From an uncultured Coriobacteriaceae bacterium (GTDB lineage: Bacteria; Actinomycetota; Coriobacteriia; Coriobacteriales; Atopobiaceae), in contig CADBDT010000012.1 in assembly GCA_902793465.1 (NCBI GenBank), positions 1 to 53,432 on the forward strand: a stretch of DNA of 53,432 nucleotides. Reading direction: 5' to 3'. The notes under the pieces were generated by a model that saw only the letters and a list, made by a program, of their open reading frames with translations, had not been told where the DNA came from and ran no database searches. A program made the position numbers and the translations under genes. Positions 16,789-25,095 of this stretch are shown piece after piece. Numbering within the stretch: the first letter of the stretch is position 1; every line of letters starts with the position of its first letter.

Positions 16789-18117
16789 ATGAACAGCAAG
16801 ACTCATATGTATGTCGGTGCAGCCGCATCTCTTGCCGTATTTCAACCAGTGGGTGTTGGGAGCACTCTCGTGAGCGTTGCCGGTGGCATGCTAGGTGGCT
16901 GGCTCTGCGATATCGACCTCAATACGAAGTCTGATATCGGAGATTACTTCGCTGGCATCGAGATGTTCGCTACGATGGGAGTAATGGCTGTTCTGGATTA
17001 CTTCTTCGGATTTGGCATCATCGATTACATTCTTATCAACAGAAGCATGCTTAACATCGTTGGCCTTCTAGTCTTCGTGATTCTTGGCATACTCGGAGCC
17101 AAGTGGCCGAGGATGAACCCGCACAGGACCTTCATGCACTCCCTTCTGGCGCTTGTCTTGTTTTCGGCAGCGCTTGTTCTCGCATTTCCCCCGATGGTCT
17201 TGCCCTTTGCCATGGGGATGCTCCTGCACATAATCCTGGACCTAACGAACAAACAGGGTGTGCAAATACTATTTCCCCTGGGATTTAAGCCGTGCCTCAG
17301 GCTCTGTGACTCTGAGGGTAAGGCAGACAAGGTGATTCGTTACCTCGCGCTTGCTGCGACAATTATCCTTGCCGTCTGGCGCTTGGCAGGCGGCATTGTC
17401 GAAGCGTCTAGCATAGCGTCAATCGTGACCGAGGCCCAGCGGCGTGCATCCCTCTTCGGGCTGTCGGCGTTCCAGATATACGTTATCGCTATCAACGTTC
17501 TCACTTTCTTTTTCGGGTGCTACGACTACCAGCGGTACAACCACAATGTGCGCGTGGGCAAAGGTGAGACCGTCTTCGACACCATCAACACGCATATATG
17601 TAACTTCCTGACAATTGCCGGCGGGGCACTTGGTATGCTCGTCGCCCTTGTCCTCTGCAACCTCGACACCAAGCTTTCCTGGGGAGGCGTCAAGGACATC
17701 GATATGGTGAGACAAGGGGGCGAAGGGAATGCCTGGTGGTTCGTGCTCGTCTTTTCCGCACTTTTGGCTTGGGTTGGCATCTATATCGCCGTTGTTAATC
17801 CCTTGGGACTCGACTATCGCGAACTGTCACATTTCAACCCCCTGCAGCACATTCCGCTCATTGTCGGGTACGCGCTGGTGAACCTCGTCACGTTCTACGC
17901 GTTTTGGAAGGACAGGGACCATAAGCGAAAACGTTTCGATGGCGTTCAGTTCTTCCTGCTGTTACTATGCGCAGCCGGTGGATCTCTTGGAGGGCTCATT
18001 GCTATGGCAGTCACCGGCAAAAAGGAGGGCTCCGGACACTTCGCAAACGGCGTTCCGGCATTGCTCGTCACCAATGTCATAGCCATCGTAATTCTCGCAC
18101 TGACAGGTATAGCGTAA
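16789..18117 (+). CDS. YdjM-type membrane metal-dependent hydrolase with C-terminal DUF1294-like domain
   Basis: This is a 442-residue integral membrane protein. The N-terminal 180 residues match the YdjM/LexA-regulated membrane hydrolase family: THMYVGAAASL at the start, then a GGWLCDIDL acidic motif, NPHRTFMHSLL (histidines likely to bind metal) and LLHIILDLTNKQGVQILFPLG. The C-terminal 110 residues look like a DUF1294 membrane domain (FYAFWKDRDHKRKRFDG, AGGSLGGLIAM, GHFANGVPALL). About ten hydrophobic segments are visible. A GAGGT site precedes the ATG, and a hairpin terminator follows. It sits alone between tail and lysis genes and has lower GC than both, so it looks like a cargo gene with its own promoter. 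Substrate unknown; a phospholipid role or superinfection immunity are guesses. Confidence 0.75.
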   Translation: MNSKTHMYVGAAASLAVFQPVGVGSTLVSVAGGMLGGWLCDIDLNTKSDIGDYFAGIEMFATMGVMAVLDYFFGFGIIDYILINRSMLNIVGLLVFVILGILGAKWPRMNPHRTFMHSLLALVLFSAALVLAFPPMVLPFAMGMLLHIILDLTNKQGVQILFPLGFKPCLRLCDSEGKADKVIRYLALAATIILAVWRLAGGIVEASSIASIVTEAQRRASLFGLSAFQIYVIAINVLTFFFGCYDYQRYNHNVRVGKGETVFDTINTHICNFLTIAGGALGMLVALVLCNLDTKLSWGGVKDIDMVRQGGEGNAWWFVLVFSALLAWVGIYIAVVNPLGLDYRELSHFNPLQHIPLIVGYALVNLVTFYAFWKDRDHKRKRFDGVQFFLLLLCAAGGSLGGLIAMAVTGKKEGSGHFANGVPALLVTNVIAIVILALTGIA

Positions 18118-18142
18118 CGACAATCTGCCACTGTCATGCAGA

Positions 18143-18170
18143 GCGGCCCTGGGCTTTAGCCTGGGGCCGC
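18143..18170 (+). terminator. Hairpin after the membrane hydrolase gene
   Basis: GCGGCCC (18143-18149) pairs with GGGCCGC at the end, and an inner GGC/GCC pair extends the stem. The stem is GC-rich, but only a short AATTT follows. Confidence 0.55.
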
Positions 18171-18235
18171 AATTTGTGACGCCATCGGAAACTTGCCCCG
18201 AGGGTCAGATCCGGCACCTGGGGAGGCGGTCTTAC

Positions 18236-18463
18236 TTGGAGTCCATCGTCGTGGCAATCATCACTGGAATCGTGACGCTCGTCGGCGTCGTCATGTCCAA
18301 CTCCAAGTGCCGCGCCGTCACCGAGTGCAAGATCGACGCCCTCGCCGAGAAGGTCGCGAAGCACAACCAGCTCATCGAGCGCACCTACGAGCTCGAGCGA
18401 TCAATGGCGGTCGTGCTGAACGACGTGAAGACCCTCAAGGGAAAGGCGGATCGTGATGGGTGA
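18236..18463 (+). CDS. Small phage membrane-anchored coiled-coil protein
   Basis: This is a 75-residue protein. One N-terminal membrane segment (SIVVAIITGIVTLVGVVM) is followed by a helical coiled-coil-like tail (KIDALAEKVAKHNQLIERTYELE). I chose the TTG at 18236 because GGGAGG lies 9 nt upstream and the membrane segment follows at once; a GTG at 18176 has no such site. The layout resembles XhlA-type accessory lysis proteins. It lies directly before the holin gene and overlaps it by 8-11 bp, which fits a lysis accessory role. Confidence 0.65.
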   Translation: MESIVVAIITGIVTLVGVVMSNSKCRAVTECKIDALAEKVAKHNQLIERTYELERSMAVVLNDVKTLKGKADRDG

Positions 18464-18692
18464 GTTCCTGACAGGCAACGAGTGGTACTGGCGGCTTGCG
18501 CGGACGATTGTGCAGGGCATCATCGGCGTGGTGATCGCCAACATCGACATGATCGTGGGCTGGGGCGTGATCGACCCGGCGATGCGGGCGCTGGTGGTGG
18601 CGCTCGTGATGGCGATCCTTTCGCCGATCATGGCGGAGCTGGGCGCGGTCGTCGACGACCGGGGCTTCACGATCCCGCGAGGGGGCGAGTGA
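18456..18692 (+). CDS. Phage holin (r1t-like)
   Basis: This 78-residue protein has two membrane segments (TIVQGIIGVVIANIDMIVGWG and ALVVALVMAILSPIMAELG) and a short polar end, the plan of small class II holins such as the phi-r1t type. Holins form the inner-membrane lesions that release endolysin at lysis. The ATG at 18456 or the GTG one codon before could start it. It overlaps the preceding small gene, and its stop is one base from the endolysin start. The lysis cassette order is normal. Confidence 0.75.
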   Translation: MGEFLTGNEWYWRLARTIVQGIIGVVIANIDMIVGWGVIDPAMRALVVALVMAILSPIMAELGAVVDDRGFTIPRGGE

Positions 18693-18693
18693 G

Positions 18694-19593
18694 GTGGCGT
18701 CTCCGCAGGAGCGGGTGGTCGAGCTCGCCAAGGCCCAGGTGGGCTTCGTGCCTCCCTGCGGCAAGTTCAACAGGTACGCCGAGGCGCTGGACGCCACGGA
18801 CCTCTACAACTACGCGAAGAACGGCTACGACTGGTGCGACATCTTCTACGACTGGCTGCTCGTGGAGGAGTTCGGGGTCGAGCTCGCGAAGGCGATGACC
18901 AACCAGCCGAGCAGGGGCTGCGGCGCCGGGTGCGAGTGGTCGGCTTCGTACTACCGCGCGGGCGACCAGTGGTCGGGCGAGCCCTCGCTTGGTGCGCAGG
19001 TCTTCTTCGGGCCGCGCGGAGGCGAGTACCACACGGGCGTCGTCGTGGGCTTCAACGCGGCGCACGTCTTCACCGTCGAGGGCAACACCGGCTACGGTGC
19101 TGGCTACACCGGCGGCGCGGTGCTCGAGCGCACGTACGGGAGCAACGATGGCCGGATCGGCGGCTACGGCGTGCCCAGGTGGTCGATGGCCGGCGGCCAC
19201 GAGCCCGTCGTCGACGTGACCAACGCGCTCGGGGACACCGGCAGGCTCAAGGTGGACGGGTGGCTGGGCGTGCAGAGCGTCACTGCCTGGCAGAGGGCGC
19301 TGGGAACGCACGCGGACGGATTCGTGAGCTCGCAGGGCTGGAAGGACTGGGGACACACGTCGAACCTGGTGTCGGTCGAGCGGTGCTACGGAGCCGAGGG
19401 CTCTTCTCTTGTCTGCGCGATCCAGCGCAGGGTGGGCGCGGACGTTGATGGCCTCATGGGTCCGCAGACGGTGCGCTGCCTGCAGGCGTGGCTCAACGCG
19501 CGCGGCTTCGACTGTGGCGCGATCGACGGAGTGCTGGGGCCTGCCACGGCGAGGGCCGTGCAGCGGTCGCTAAACGAGGGGGCGTGGTCGTGA
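18694..19593 (+). CDS. CHAP-domain endolysin with two peptidoglycan-binding domains
   Basis: This is a 299-residue lysin. Residues 1-165 form a CHAP/NlpC-like amidase or endopeptidase. The catalytic Cys lies in NGYDWCDIFYDWLL, His in GEYHTGVVVGF, and a polar residue follows in FTVEGNTGYGAGYTGGAV. Two C-terminal repeats resemble peptidoglycan-binding type 1 units: LKVDGWLGVQSVTAWQ and VDGLMGPQTVRCLQAWLN, with a last partial copy IDGVLGPATARAVQ. It starts with GTG, with GGGGG upstream inside the holin gene. There is no signal peptide, so it needs the holin. Its target would be host cell-wall peptide cross-links. The reading frame is intact even though the structural genes are deleted. Confidence 0.85.
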   Translation: MASPQERVVELAKAQVGFVPPCGKFNRYAEALDATDLYNYAKNGYDWCDIFYDWLLVEEFGVELAKAMTNQPSRGCGAGCEWSASYYRAGDQWSGEPSLGAQVFFGPRGGEYHTGVVVGFNAAHVFTVEGNTGYGAGYTGGAVLERTYGSNDGRIGGYGVPRWSMAGGHEPVVDVTNALGDTGRLKVDGWLGVQSVTAWQRALGTHADGFVSSQGWKDWGHTSNLVSVERCYGAEGSSLVCAIQRRVGADVDGLMGPQTVRCLQAWLNARGFDCGAIDGVLGPATARAVQRSLNEGAWS

Positions 19594-20069
19594 TGGCGAG
19601 GACGCAGCGGAGGCCGTACGACGGCTATGACGAGGCGCCGCGTGCGCGGGGCGGCGTCGGCTACGGCGACCCTGGTCGATACCGCAGGCGCCGGCGGGAG
19701 CGTGCGATGTTCGAGCGACCGAGCGACCTGGGCATGGCGCTCGTGTGCGTGCTCGCGATCGGCTTCATGGGGCTCTGCGCCTGGCTGGGCATGACGCTCA
19801 CGCAACCGGCCGCCAAGGAGCAGGCTGAGGTGCCCGCCAAGAAGGTCGTCCATGACAGCATGTGCGCCACCCACACCTACGGCGGCGAGACGATCCGCTG
19901 GTACGTGATGGTCGACCCCGACTACCGGGTCCAGTATCTCGTGAACGACCGTGGCGGGTGCTGCGTGCGCCTGGACGGCGAGGGCAACGTGATGGGGATT
20001 ACGGGGAAGGACAAGAAGGATGCCGAGACCTACGACTACTATGAGGACGAGGAGGGCGGCTATGAGTGA
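19593..20069 (+). CDS. Phage membrane protein with DUF6440-like C terminus
   Basis: This 158-residue protein has an Arg-rich cytoplasmic start, one membrane segment near residues 48-65 (LVCVLAIGFMGLCAWLGMTL) and an outer domain. The outer domain contains WYVMVDPDYRVQYLVND and VRLDGEGNVMG, the repeat-like pattern seen in DUF6440 proteins. It ends in an acidic Tyr-rich tail. The ATG overlaps the endolysin stop (TGATG) and its own stop overlaps the next small gene, so the four lysis-region genes are one operon. Function unknown. Confidence 0.65.
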   Translation: MARTQRRPYDGYDEAPRARGGVGYGDPGRYRRRRRERAMFERPSDLGMALVCVLAIGFMGLCAWLGMTLTQPAAKEQAEVPAKKVVHDSMCATHTYGGETIRWYVMVDPDYRVQYLVNDRGGCCVRLDGEGNVMGITGKDKKDAETYDYYEDEEGGYE

Positions 20070-20172
20070 GGCTCTTGTCGCCACGGTTGTTGCTCTGCTG
20101 CTGGGGTCGCTGATGGCGGCGAGCATCTGGGTGCTCGTGTGCGTGCTGGACTCGATAGCATACTTGGCGTGA
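20062..20172 (+). CDS. 36-residue single-span membrane peptide
   Basis: The ATG lies inside the end of the previous gene (8-bp overlap), after a GGAGGG site at 20050-20055. The product is almost entirely one membrane helix (LVATVVALLLGSLMAASIWV). It is the last gene of the lysis operon and is directly followed by a strong terminator. Position and size suggest an accessory holin or spanin-like peptide; no homologue recognised. Confidence 0.55.
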   Translation: MSEALVATVVALLLGSLMAASIWVLVCVLDSIAYLA

Positions 20173-20197
20173 TCGAATCAGACGCCTGCAAACTGGT

Positions 20198-20232
20198 GCC
20201 CGCCTCGGATTGCTCCGAGGCGGGCTTATTTG
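20198..20232 (+). terminator. Intrinsic terminator of prophage lysis operon
   Basis: A perfect 11-bp GC-rich stem (GCCCGCCTCGG and complement) with a 6-nt loop is followed by TTATTTGT. Confidence 0.85.
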
Positions 20233-20753
20233 TGGCTACATTTTAGGTGACCTATGGTTTTCCTTCGGGACCCTTTGATTGTTGACCTACAATAGGCATA
20301 AGCGCCGCGTGAACTGGAGCTGGTCTCTTGGGCGCGGCATCCGGGCGGATATCGGGTTCGACCGCCAACACATCAAGATTTAATCCTCATTCTTCTCCTT
20401 TCCCTATTTTGGGTGGTACGAAAAACGGTACAAATAAGCCTGTTTCAATCACTTCGCATCGCTTCCAATTGTTTGCAGATTCAGGGTAAAATCACCGTGT
20501 TTACCTGCTATTTTTACTATGTTTTGCTATCTTTGCTTGCGGATGGTTTTGGAGTTGGAAAAGATACAAGAAGGTTATTGCATCGAACGGAGAAGATCTG
20601 GGCTAAAGCTGGGTGGGTTGTCCACGGGATTATGTGGGGATTTGCCAACCGACGAGCAGCTGCGTGCGTGAGTCGAACGTGCAGCCAACGAGGATCGCCT
20701 GCCTTGGTCGTTGTCACGGTCGTCGTCGAGCCAGTAAGCGTTTGCGTGTCATG
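20233..20753. other. Intergenic junction region at the element's right end
   Basis: No gene is supported. The stretch around 20302-20365 has GC-rich complementary pieces but no tRNA fold. At 20415-20435 lies the GGTACGAA/GGTACAAAT pair, and at 20499-20508 the GTTTACCTGC match to the left end. Between 20380 and 20540 the DNA is AT-rich, as often seen at attachment sites. Confidence 0.5.
20415..20508. other. Candidate right attachment region
   Basis: It contains the near-copy of the left-end arm motif (20415-20435) and the 10-bp core match GTTTACCTGC (20499-20508). The order is arm inside and core outside at both ends. The proposed element spans about 18.8 kb. Support is modest because the core is short and the arm copies differ by spacing. 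Confidence 0.35.
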
Positions 20754-20810
20754 GGGACGAAGGCATTGACACACTCTGGCAATCGCAAAGTGTGTCAATG
20801 CCTTCGTCCC
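20754..20810 (-). terminator. Long perfect hairpin at the end of the methyltransferase gene
   Basis: Perfect 22-bp arms (starting GGGACGAAGGCATTG) with a 13-nt loop touch the minus-strand stop codon. The stem is longer than a usual terminator and lacks a T-run on the minus strand. It may act in both directions or stabilise the mRNA end. Confidence 0.65.
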
Positions 20811-21460
20811 TACGACACATCCTTTGGCTTGTGCGCGACCAGGTGCAGCCGGAACTTCTTCTGAGCTTCCAGCTTGACGGGCTGCAGGCCGGCGGCCTTG
20901 CAGAACGTGCGGACCTCGTCTGTTGCGTAGGCGCGTACGTCGCCGTGGCCCACGAGGTTGGCCAGCGGCATCTCCGTGTGATTCATGAGCCACAGGATGG
21001 GCGCGGGGGCCGTGTAGTCGCGCAGGACCAGCTTGCCCCCTGGGCGTAGAACGCGCGCCACCCCGTCGAAGAACGCCTGCGGGCTAGGGTAGTGGTGGAA
21101 GCTGTTCGCGCAGATGACGACGTCGAAGCTCTCGTCGTCGAACGGTAGGTCCTCGGCATCGCCCACGACGAAGCGCGCGCTTTCGATATCCTTTGCGCTT
21201 GCCACCTCAATCATCCTGGGTGTTAGGTCGAGTCCCGTGTAGCGCCTGCCCGGGAGCTCGGACGCCAGTAGCTCGACCATCGGACCTGTGCCACAGCCGA
21301 CGTCCAGCAGGTCCTCGAAGTCGTCCTCCTTCAGCTCCTCGAGGATGGGCGGATAGTCGTCCTTGCACATCTCGTAGATGCCGGCATGACCGCTGTCGTA
21401 CACTTCGGCAGCCTTCGTGAATTCCTTGATCGACAGCTCTTTGTATCTGGTGTTGTCCAT
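20810..21460 (-). CDS. Class I SAM-dependent methyltransferase
   Basis: This 216-residue Rossmann-fold methyltransferase has motif I LLDVGCGTGPMVELLA, the acidic LDLTPRMIEVA, the post-I block FVVGDAEDLPF and RVLRPGGKLVLRDY. This is the Methyltransf_11/UbiE-like class, so it methylates a small molecule. The start has AAAGGAG 7 nt upstream. It is the third gene of the minus-strand operon with two ABC proteins of the siderophore type, so its substrate may be a metallophore or a related small molecule. That link is inference from context. Confidence 0.85.
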   Translation of the reverse strand: MDNTRYKELSIKEFTKAAEVYDSGHAGIYEMCKDDYPPILEELKEDDFEDLLDVGCGTGPMVELLASELPGRRYTGLDLTPRMIEVASAKDIESARFVVGDAEDLPFDDESFDVVICANSFHHYPSPQAFFDGVARVLRPGGKLVLRDYTAPAPILWLMNHTEMPLANLVGHGDVRAYATDEVRTFCKAAGLQPVKLEAQKKFRLHLVAHKPKDVS

Positions 21461-21518
21461 ACCGTGCTCCTTTTGTGCGTGTGCTGAATAACCGACTCTT
21501 TGTTACTTTGATTCTTCG

Positions 21519-23267
21519 TTATGTGAGTGACCAGCTGGCGGACTTGCCTTGTAGGTGTGCCATACGGGCAAAGGTGCCGTCTGCCGCGAGTAGCTCCGCA
21601 GGGGTGCCCTGCTCAACAACCCGACCGTCACTGAGGACGACGACCTTGTTGGCTCCCATGACCGTTCGCATGCGGTGCGCGATTACGACGACGGTCTTGT
21701 TTGCGAGGAGCCGACCCAGTGCGTCCTGCACCCTTGTTTCGTTCTCTACGTCCAAGCTGGCAGTTGCCTCGTCCAAAAGGACGACGGGCGCATTCTTGAG
21801 CAATGCGCGGGCAATGGATATGCGCTGGCGCTCGCCGCCCGATAGCCTCGCGCCGTTTTCGCCGATGGGCGTGGCGTAGCCTTGCGGCAGTGCGTTTACG
21901 AACTCGTCGCAGTTGGCTGCCGTGGCGGCGGCGAGGACCTCCTCGTCGGTGGCGCCGTGACGCCCAAGGCGGATGTTTTCCATAACGGTGTCGTCGAACA
22001 GCGTAACGTCTTGGAACACCATGGAATAGGCACCCATGAGCACCTCGGGATCAACGTCGTTCACCTCGACTCCACCAAGGGTGAGCGACCCTTCGTCGTG
22101 GTCCCACAGACGTGCGGCCAATCTTGCGCAGGTGCTCTTGCCAGAGCCGGACGGCCCCACCAGGGCGGTAACCTCGCCCTCGCGAGCGGTGAACGTTACC
22201 CCTTCCAGTACCTTGCTCTTGTTGTTGTAACCAAAGCCTACATTGCGAAACTCGATGTCGTACCCGTTTGGTGCGAAGGACTCCGACCCTTGAGCCACCG
22301 GCGTGTCAAAGATCTCGTTGAGGCGCTGTACGGAGACATCGCTTATAAACACCTCGGCAATGAGTGCGAGCGACTGGTCGAAGGGTGCGTACACGCGCGT
22401 GACCATAAGGAGAAACATGAAGAACGTCATAAAGTCGATAGAGCCCGTGAGGATGAGCCTTGCACCAACCAGCACCGTGGTCGCCAGGCCAAGGCGCATT
22501 ATTACGCTTGCGGCGTTCACAAAGATGCCCGTGCGAAGCTCCGCCTGTATCATACGCTGCTCGCAGTTGTCGATGCTTTCGTTTACGCCCGCGAGGAATC
22601 GCTCCTCTTGGTTGGTCGCGCGAATCTCGCGCATGGTCTCGAGCGTCTCTTGGATGTTGTCCGCAAGCATGAGGCCAGCCGCCTTGGCGCACTTTGCGTA
22701 TGCGGAAAAGATTGCGCGCGAGCCAAAGAGCAGCGCGAACGCCACTGGCACGCCCCACAGGCACGCGAGCGCGAGCCGCCAGTCGTATACAAACACCATT
22801 ACGGCAATGATGGCTGTGGAGATGTAGCCTCCGTAGAGGTAGCCCAACACGTGGCTCCACACATGCTCGAGGCGGTCTACGTCGCTCATCATCGTCTCGG
22901 TGAGCTCGGCGAGGTCACGATGGGCAAAGAACGAGAGTGGAAGCTTGCGAAGCCGCTCCGCCAAGCTCGTGCGGGCATGGCCAACTTCGTCGTAGACCAC
23001 AGAATAGGTGTAGTGGTACTGCTGGTAGTGCGCAAAAAACGAGATCGCGAGAAAGCCGATGACACCGGCAACGTAAGGAAGGGCCTGGGGCAATGGGGCG
23101 CCTTCCGTGAGGGTTGCCATGTAGCCCTGCATAAGCAGGAAGAGGAGCCCGACGCCGGCCATAACGACAAGGTTTGTGACGACGGTCCAAAACGTGCCAC
23201 GCTTGACGTTTGCCTCGCCTGCTTCGGAGAGTGCGTACTTCTTTCGGAACTTCTTGCCAAACAGCAT
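21519..23267 (-). CDS. ABC transporter, fused permease/ATPase, YbtQ/IrtB-like half
   Basis: This 582-residue half transporter has an N-terminal six-helix exporter-type domain (about residues 20-320) and a C-terminal ATPase. Walker A is VGPSGSGKST, the signature is LSGGERQRISIARAL and Walker B is VVLLDEATASLDVENE. It pairs with the upstream gene, whose stop directly abuts this start, and its GGAGG site lies inside that gene. The pair resembles YbtP/YbtQ and IrtA/IrtB heterodimers, which have an exporter fold but import metal-siderophore complexes. Direction and cargo cannot be proven from sequence; drug or peptide export is the alternative. Confidence 0.88.
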   Translation of the reverse strand: MLFGKKFRKKYALSEAGEANVKRGTFWTVVTNLVVMAGVGLLFLLMQGYMATLTEGAPLPQALPYVAGVIGFLAISFFAHYQQYHYTYSVVYDEVGHARTSLAERLRKLPLSFFAHRDLAELTETMMSDVDRLEHVWSHVLGYLYGGYISTAIIAVMVFVYDWRLALACLWGVPVAFALLFGSRAIFSAYAKCAKAAGLMLADNIQETLETMREIRATNQEERFLAGVNESIDNCEQRMIQAELRTGIFVNAASVIMRLGLATTVLVGARLILTGSIDFMTFFMFLLMVTRVYAPFDQSLALIAEVFISDVSVQRLNEIFDTPVAQGSESFAPNGYDIEFRNVGFGYNNKSKVLEGVTFTAREGEVTALVGPSGSGKSTCARLAARLWDHDEGSLTLGGVEVNDVDPEVLMGAYSMVFQDVTLFDDTVMENIRLGRHGATDEEVLAAATAANCDEFVNALPQGYATPIGENGARLSGGERQRISIARALLKNAPVVLLDEATASLDVENETRVQDALGRLLANKTVVVIAHRMRTVMGANKVVVLSDGRVVEQGTPAELLAADGTFARMAHLQGKSASWSLT

Positions 23268-25064
23268 CTAGGCCACCTCCTGCCCGATCTTCCACTGGAC
23301 GGACCGCTGGTAGTCGGTCCACATGCGGGCGTATAGCCCGTTTGCCGCAACGAGCTTTGCGTGCGTGCCCCGCTCCGCCACGCGACCGGCGTCGAGCACC
23401 ACTATTTGGTCGGCATTTACCACGGTGGAGAGCCGATGTGCGATCATGACGACGGTGCGCCCGGCGAGGAGCTGCTCGAATGCCGCTTGGATTAGTGCCT
23501 CGTTCTCTGGATCGGCGAATGCCGTCGCCTCGTCGAGCACCACGACGGGGGCATCCTTGAGGATGGCACGGGCCAACGCGACGCGTTGCTGCTCACCACC
23601 AGAGAGGTAGGTGCCTGCACTGCCGATGAGCGTGTCTGCCCCCTCGGGGAGTTTGTCCAGGATGTCGTTGCACTGTGCGGCTCTCAGCGCATCGAGCGCC
23701 TGTTCGCGCGTGGCATCGGGCCGTGCTGCGCGTACGTTGTCTAGGATGGAGGCCGAGAAGAGCCGCGTGTTTTGGAACACGAAGGCCACGCGGTCCATAA
23801 GAGCGTGCGGATCCACCTGTCGCACGTCCACGCCGCCCACGCGAACCGCACCAGAATCAACATCCCAGAATCGGGGGATGAGGCTTGCAGCGGTGGTCTT
23901 GCCGCCGCCAGATGGCCCCACGAGTGCGACGAGCTGTCCGGGCTCAACCGAGAAGCTCACGTGGTCGAGGGCAGGCCGATTGGCTCCCTCGTAGGTAAAG
24001 CACACGTCCTTAAAGCTGATGGAGTTGTCCTGCGGGCTCTGCGGATTGCCTGCGATGGGCAGCGTACGCGCGTCGAGGACCTCGTTGATGCGTCTAAGAG
24101 CGTCTCCCGCTTGATTGAGGCCACCTGCCGCGAACATGATCTTTGCCAATGCGGTGGACATGACTGCCGAAAAAATCGCGTAGAAGGCAAAGTCCGTTAC
24201 GAACTCCGCGAACGTTCCCGCAGCAAGGGACGAGGGCGCAATCAGCAGCGCGGCGGGAACGAGAAAGGCGAACGCTCCTTCAGTCACCGTAAGGTTTACA
24301 GCCTGTGGCCCCTTGCAGACCTTGCCCTGATAGTAAGAGGCCTTGTTGGAGTAGTCGTCAATCGCCGCTTTGAACGCGCGAAAGCTGTACACCGTCTGCT
24401 GAAATACCTTTACTATGGGGATGCCGCGCACATATTCGGTTCCCGCCTTGCTTGCGCGGTCCAGCGCGTCGTAGTACTCGGCCATAAGGTTAGCGTTCTT
24501 GCCACCCACCATGGCAAAGAGCGCCCCGATGGAGATGATGGCGGCTAGAAGACATGCTGCGCCCATGCGCCAATCGAAAACGAGCAGCAGCACGAGTAGC
24601 GCGACGAACATTGCGATGGTACCCGTGATGTCGGCGAGGATGTGCGCGAGCAAAGTCTCCGTCTGGCTGGCTGCCCCGTCGATGCGGCGGCGCAAGAGTC
24701 CTGACGCATGTGTGTCAAAGTACCCGAGTGGTGCCTTGGCAAGGTGAGCCATGCAGCGTTTGCGAATGTTCGCTGCCGTGCGAAAGGCGGCAAGGTGCGT
24801 ACACATAAGTGCGAGGAAGTAGACGACGATGCCCGCGATGGCTGCGGCGAGCGCCCACCAGCCGTATTGCTCTATGTTTGTGGCCGTTGTCCAGTTTGGT
24901 GCTGCCGCGATGAGGTCGCGCACGACCAGCCACACGAACACGTATGGCACCATGTTCACCGCCATGGCGATAGCCGAAAGGGCGCATCCGGCAACAGTGA
25001 GGCCGCGATAGGCGCCCGCGAAGTCGAGGAGCTGGCTCACCGTTCCTCCTTTTTTCTTCTCCAT
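23268..25064 (-). CDS. ABC transporter, fused permease/ATPase, YbtP/IrtA-like half
   Basis: The 598-residue partner has a membrane domain over residues 15-330 followed by the ATPase. Walker A is VGPSGGGKTT, the signature is YLSGGEQQRVALARAI and Walker B/D-loop is VVVLDEATAFADPENE. The Ala-Phe-Ala-Asp-Pro-Glu-Asn-Glu D-loop is typical of the siderophore-type heterodimers rather than drug exporters. It is the first gene of the operon, starts with ATG after AGGAGG, and has a possible metal-regulator box upstream. No siderophore synthesis gene is present in the window, so scavenging of foreign metallophores is the simplest reading. Confidence 0.88.
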   Translation of the reverse strand: MEKKKGGTVSQLLDFAGAYRGLTVAGCALSAIAMAVNMVPYVFVWLVVRDLIAAAPNWTTATNIEQYGWWALAAAIAGIVVYFLALMCTHLAAFRTAANIRKRCMAHLAKAPLGYFDTHASGLLRRRIDGAASQTETLLAHILADITGTIAMFVALLVLLLVFDWRMGAACLLAAIISIGALFAMVGGKNANLMAEYYDALDRASKAGTEYVRGIPIVKVFQQTVYSFRAFKAAIDDYSNKASYYQGKVCKGPQAVNLTVTEGAFAFLVPAALLIAPSSLAAGTFAEFVTDFAFYAIFSAVMSTALAKIMFAAGGLNQAGDALRRINEVLDARTLPIAGNPQSPQDNSISFKDVCFTYEGANRPALDHVSFSVEPGQLVALVGPSGGGKTTAASLIPRFWDVDSGAVRVGGVDVRQVDPHALMDRVAFVFQNTRLFSASILDNVRAARPDATREQALDALRAAQCNDILDKLPEGADTLIGSAGTYLSGGEQQRVALARAILKDAPVVVLDEATAFADPENEALIQAAFEQLLAGRTVVMIAHRLSTVVNADQIVVLDAGRVAERGTHAKLVAANGLYARMWTDYQRSVQWKIGQEVA

Positions 25065-25095
25065 TAGTCCTCCTGAGCTCGGTTAGTCTACGAGA

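Noticed and set aside
20302..20365. tRNA- or tmRNA-like GGGTTCGACCGCC with nearby GC stems
   Set aside because: No acceptor, D or anticodon arm can be drawn around it, and no CCA end; not a tRNA attachment site.
21882..23336. 484-residue plus-strand open frame
   Set aside because: Lies antisense over the second ABC transporter, which has complete motifs; composition is His/Arg/Val-rich as in antisense of high-GC genes, with no family match.
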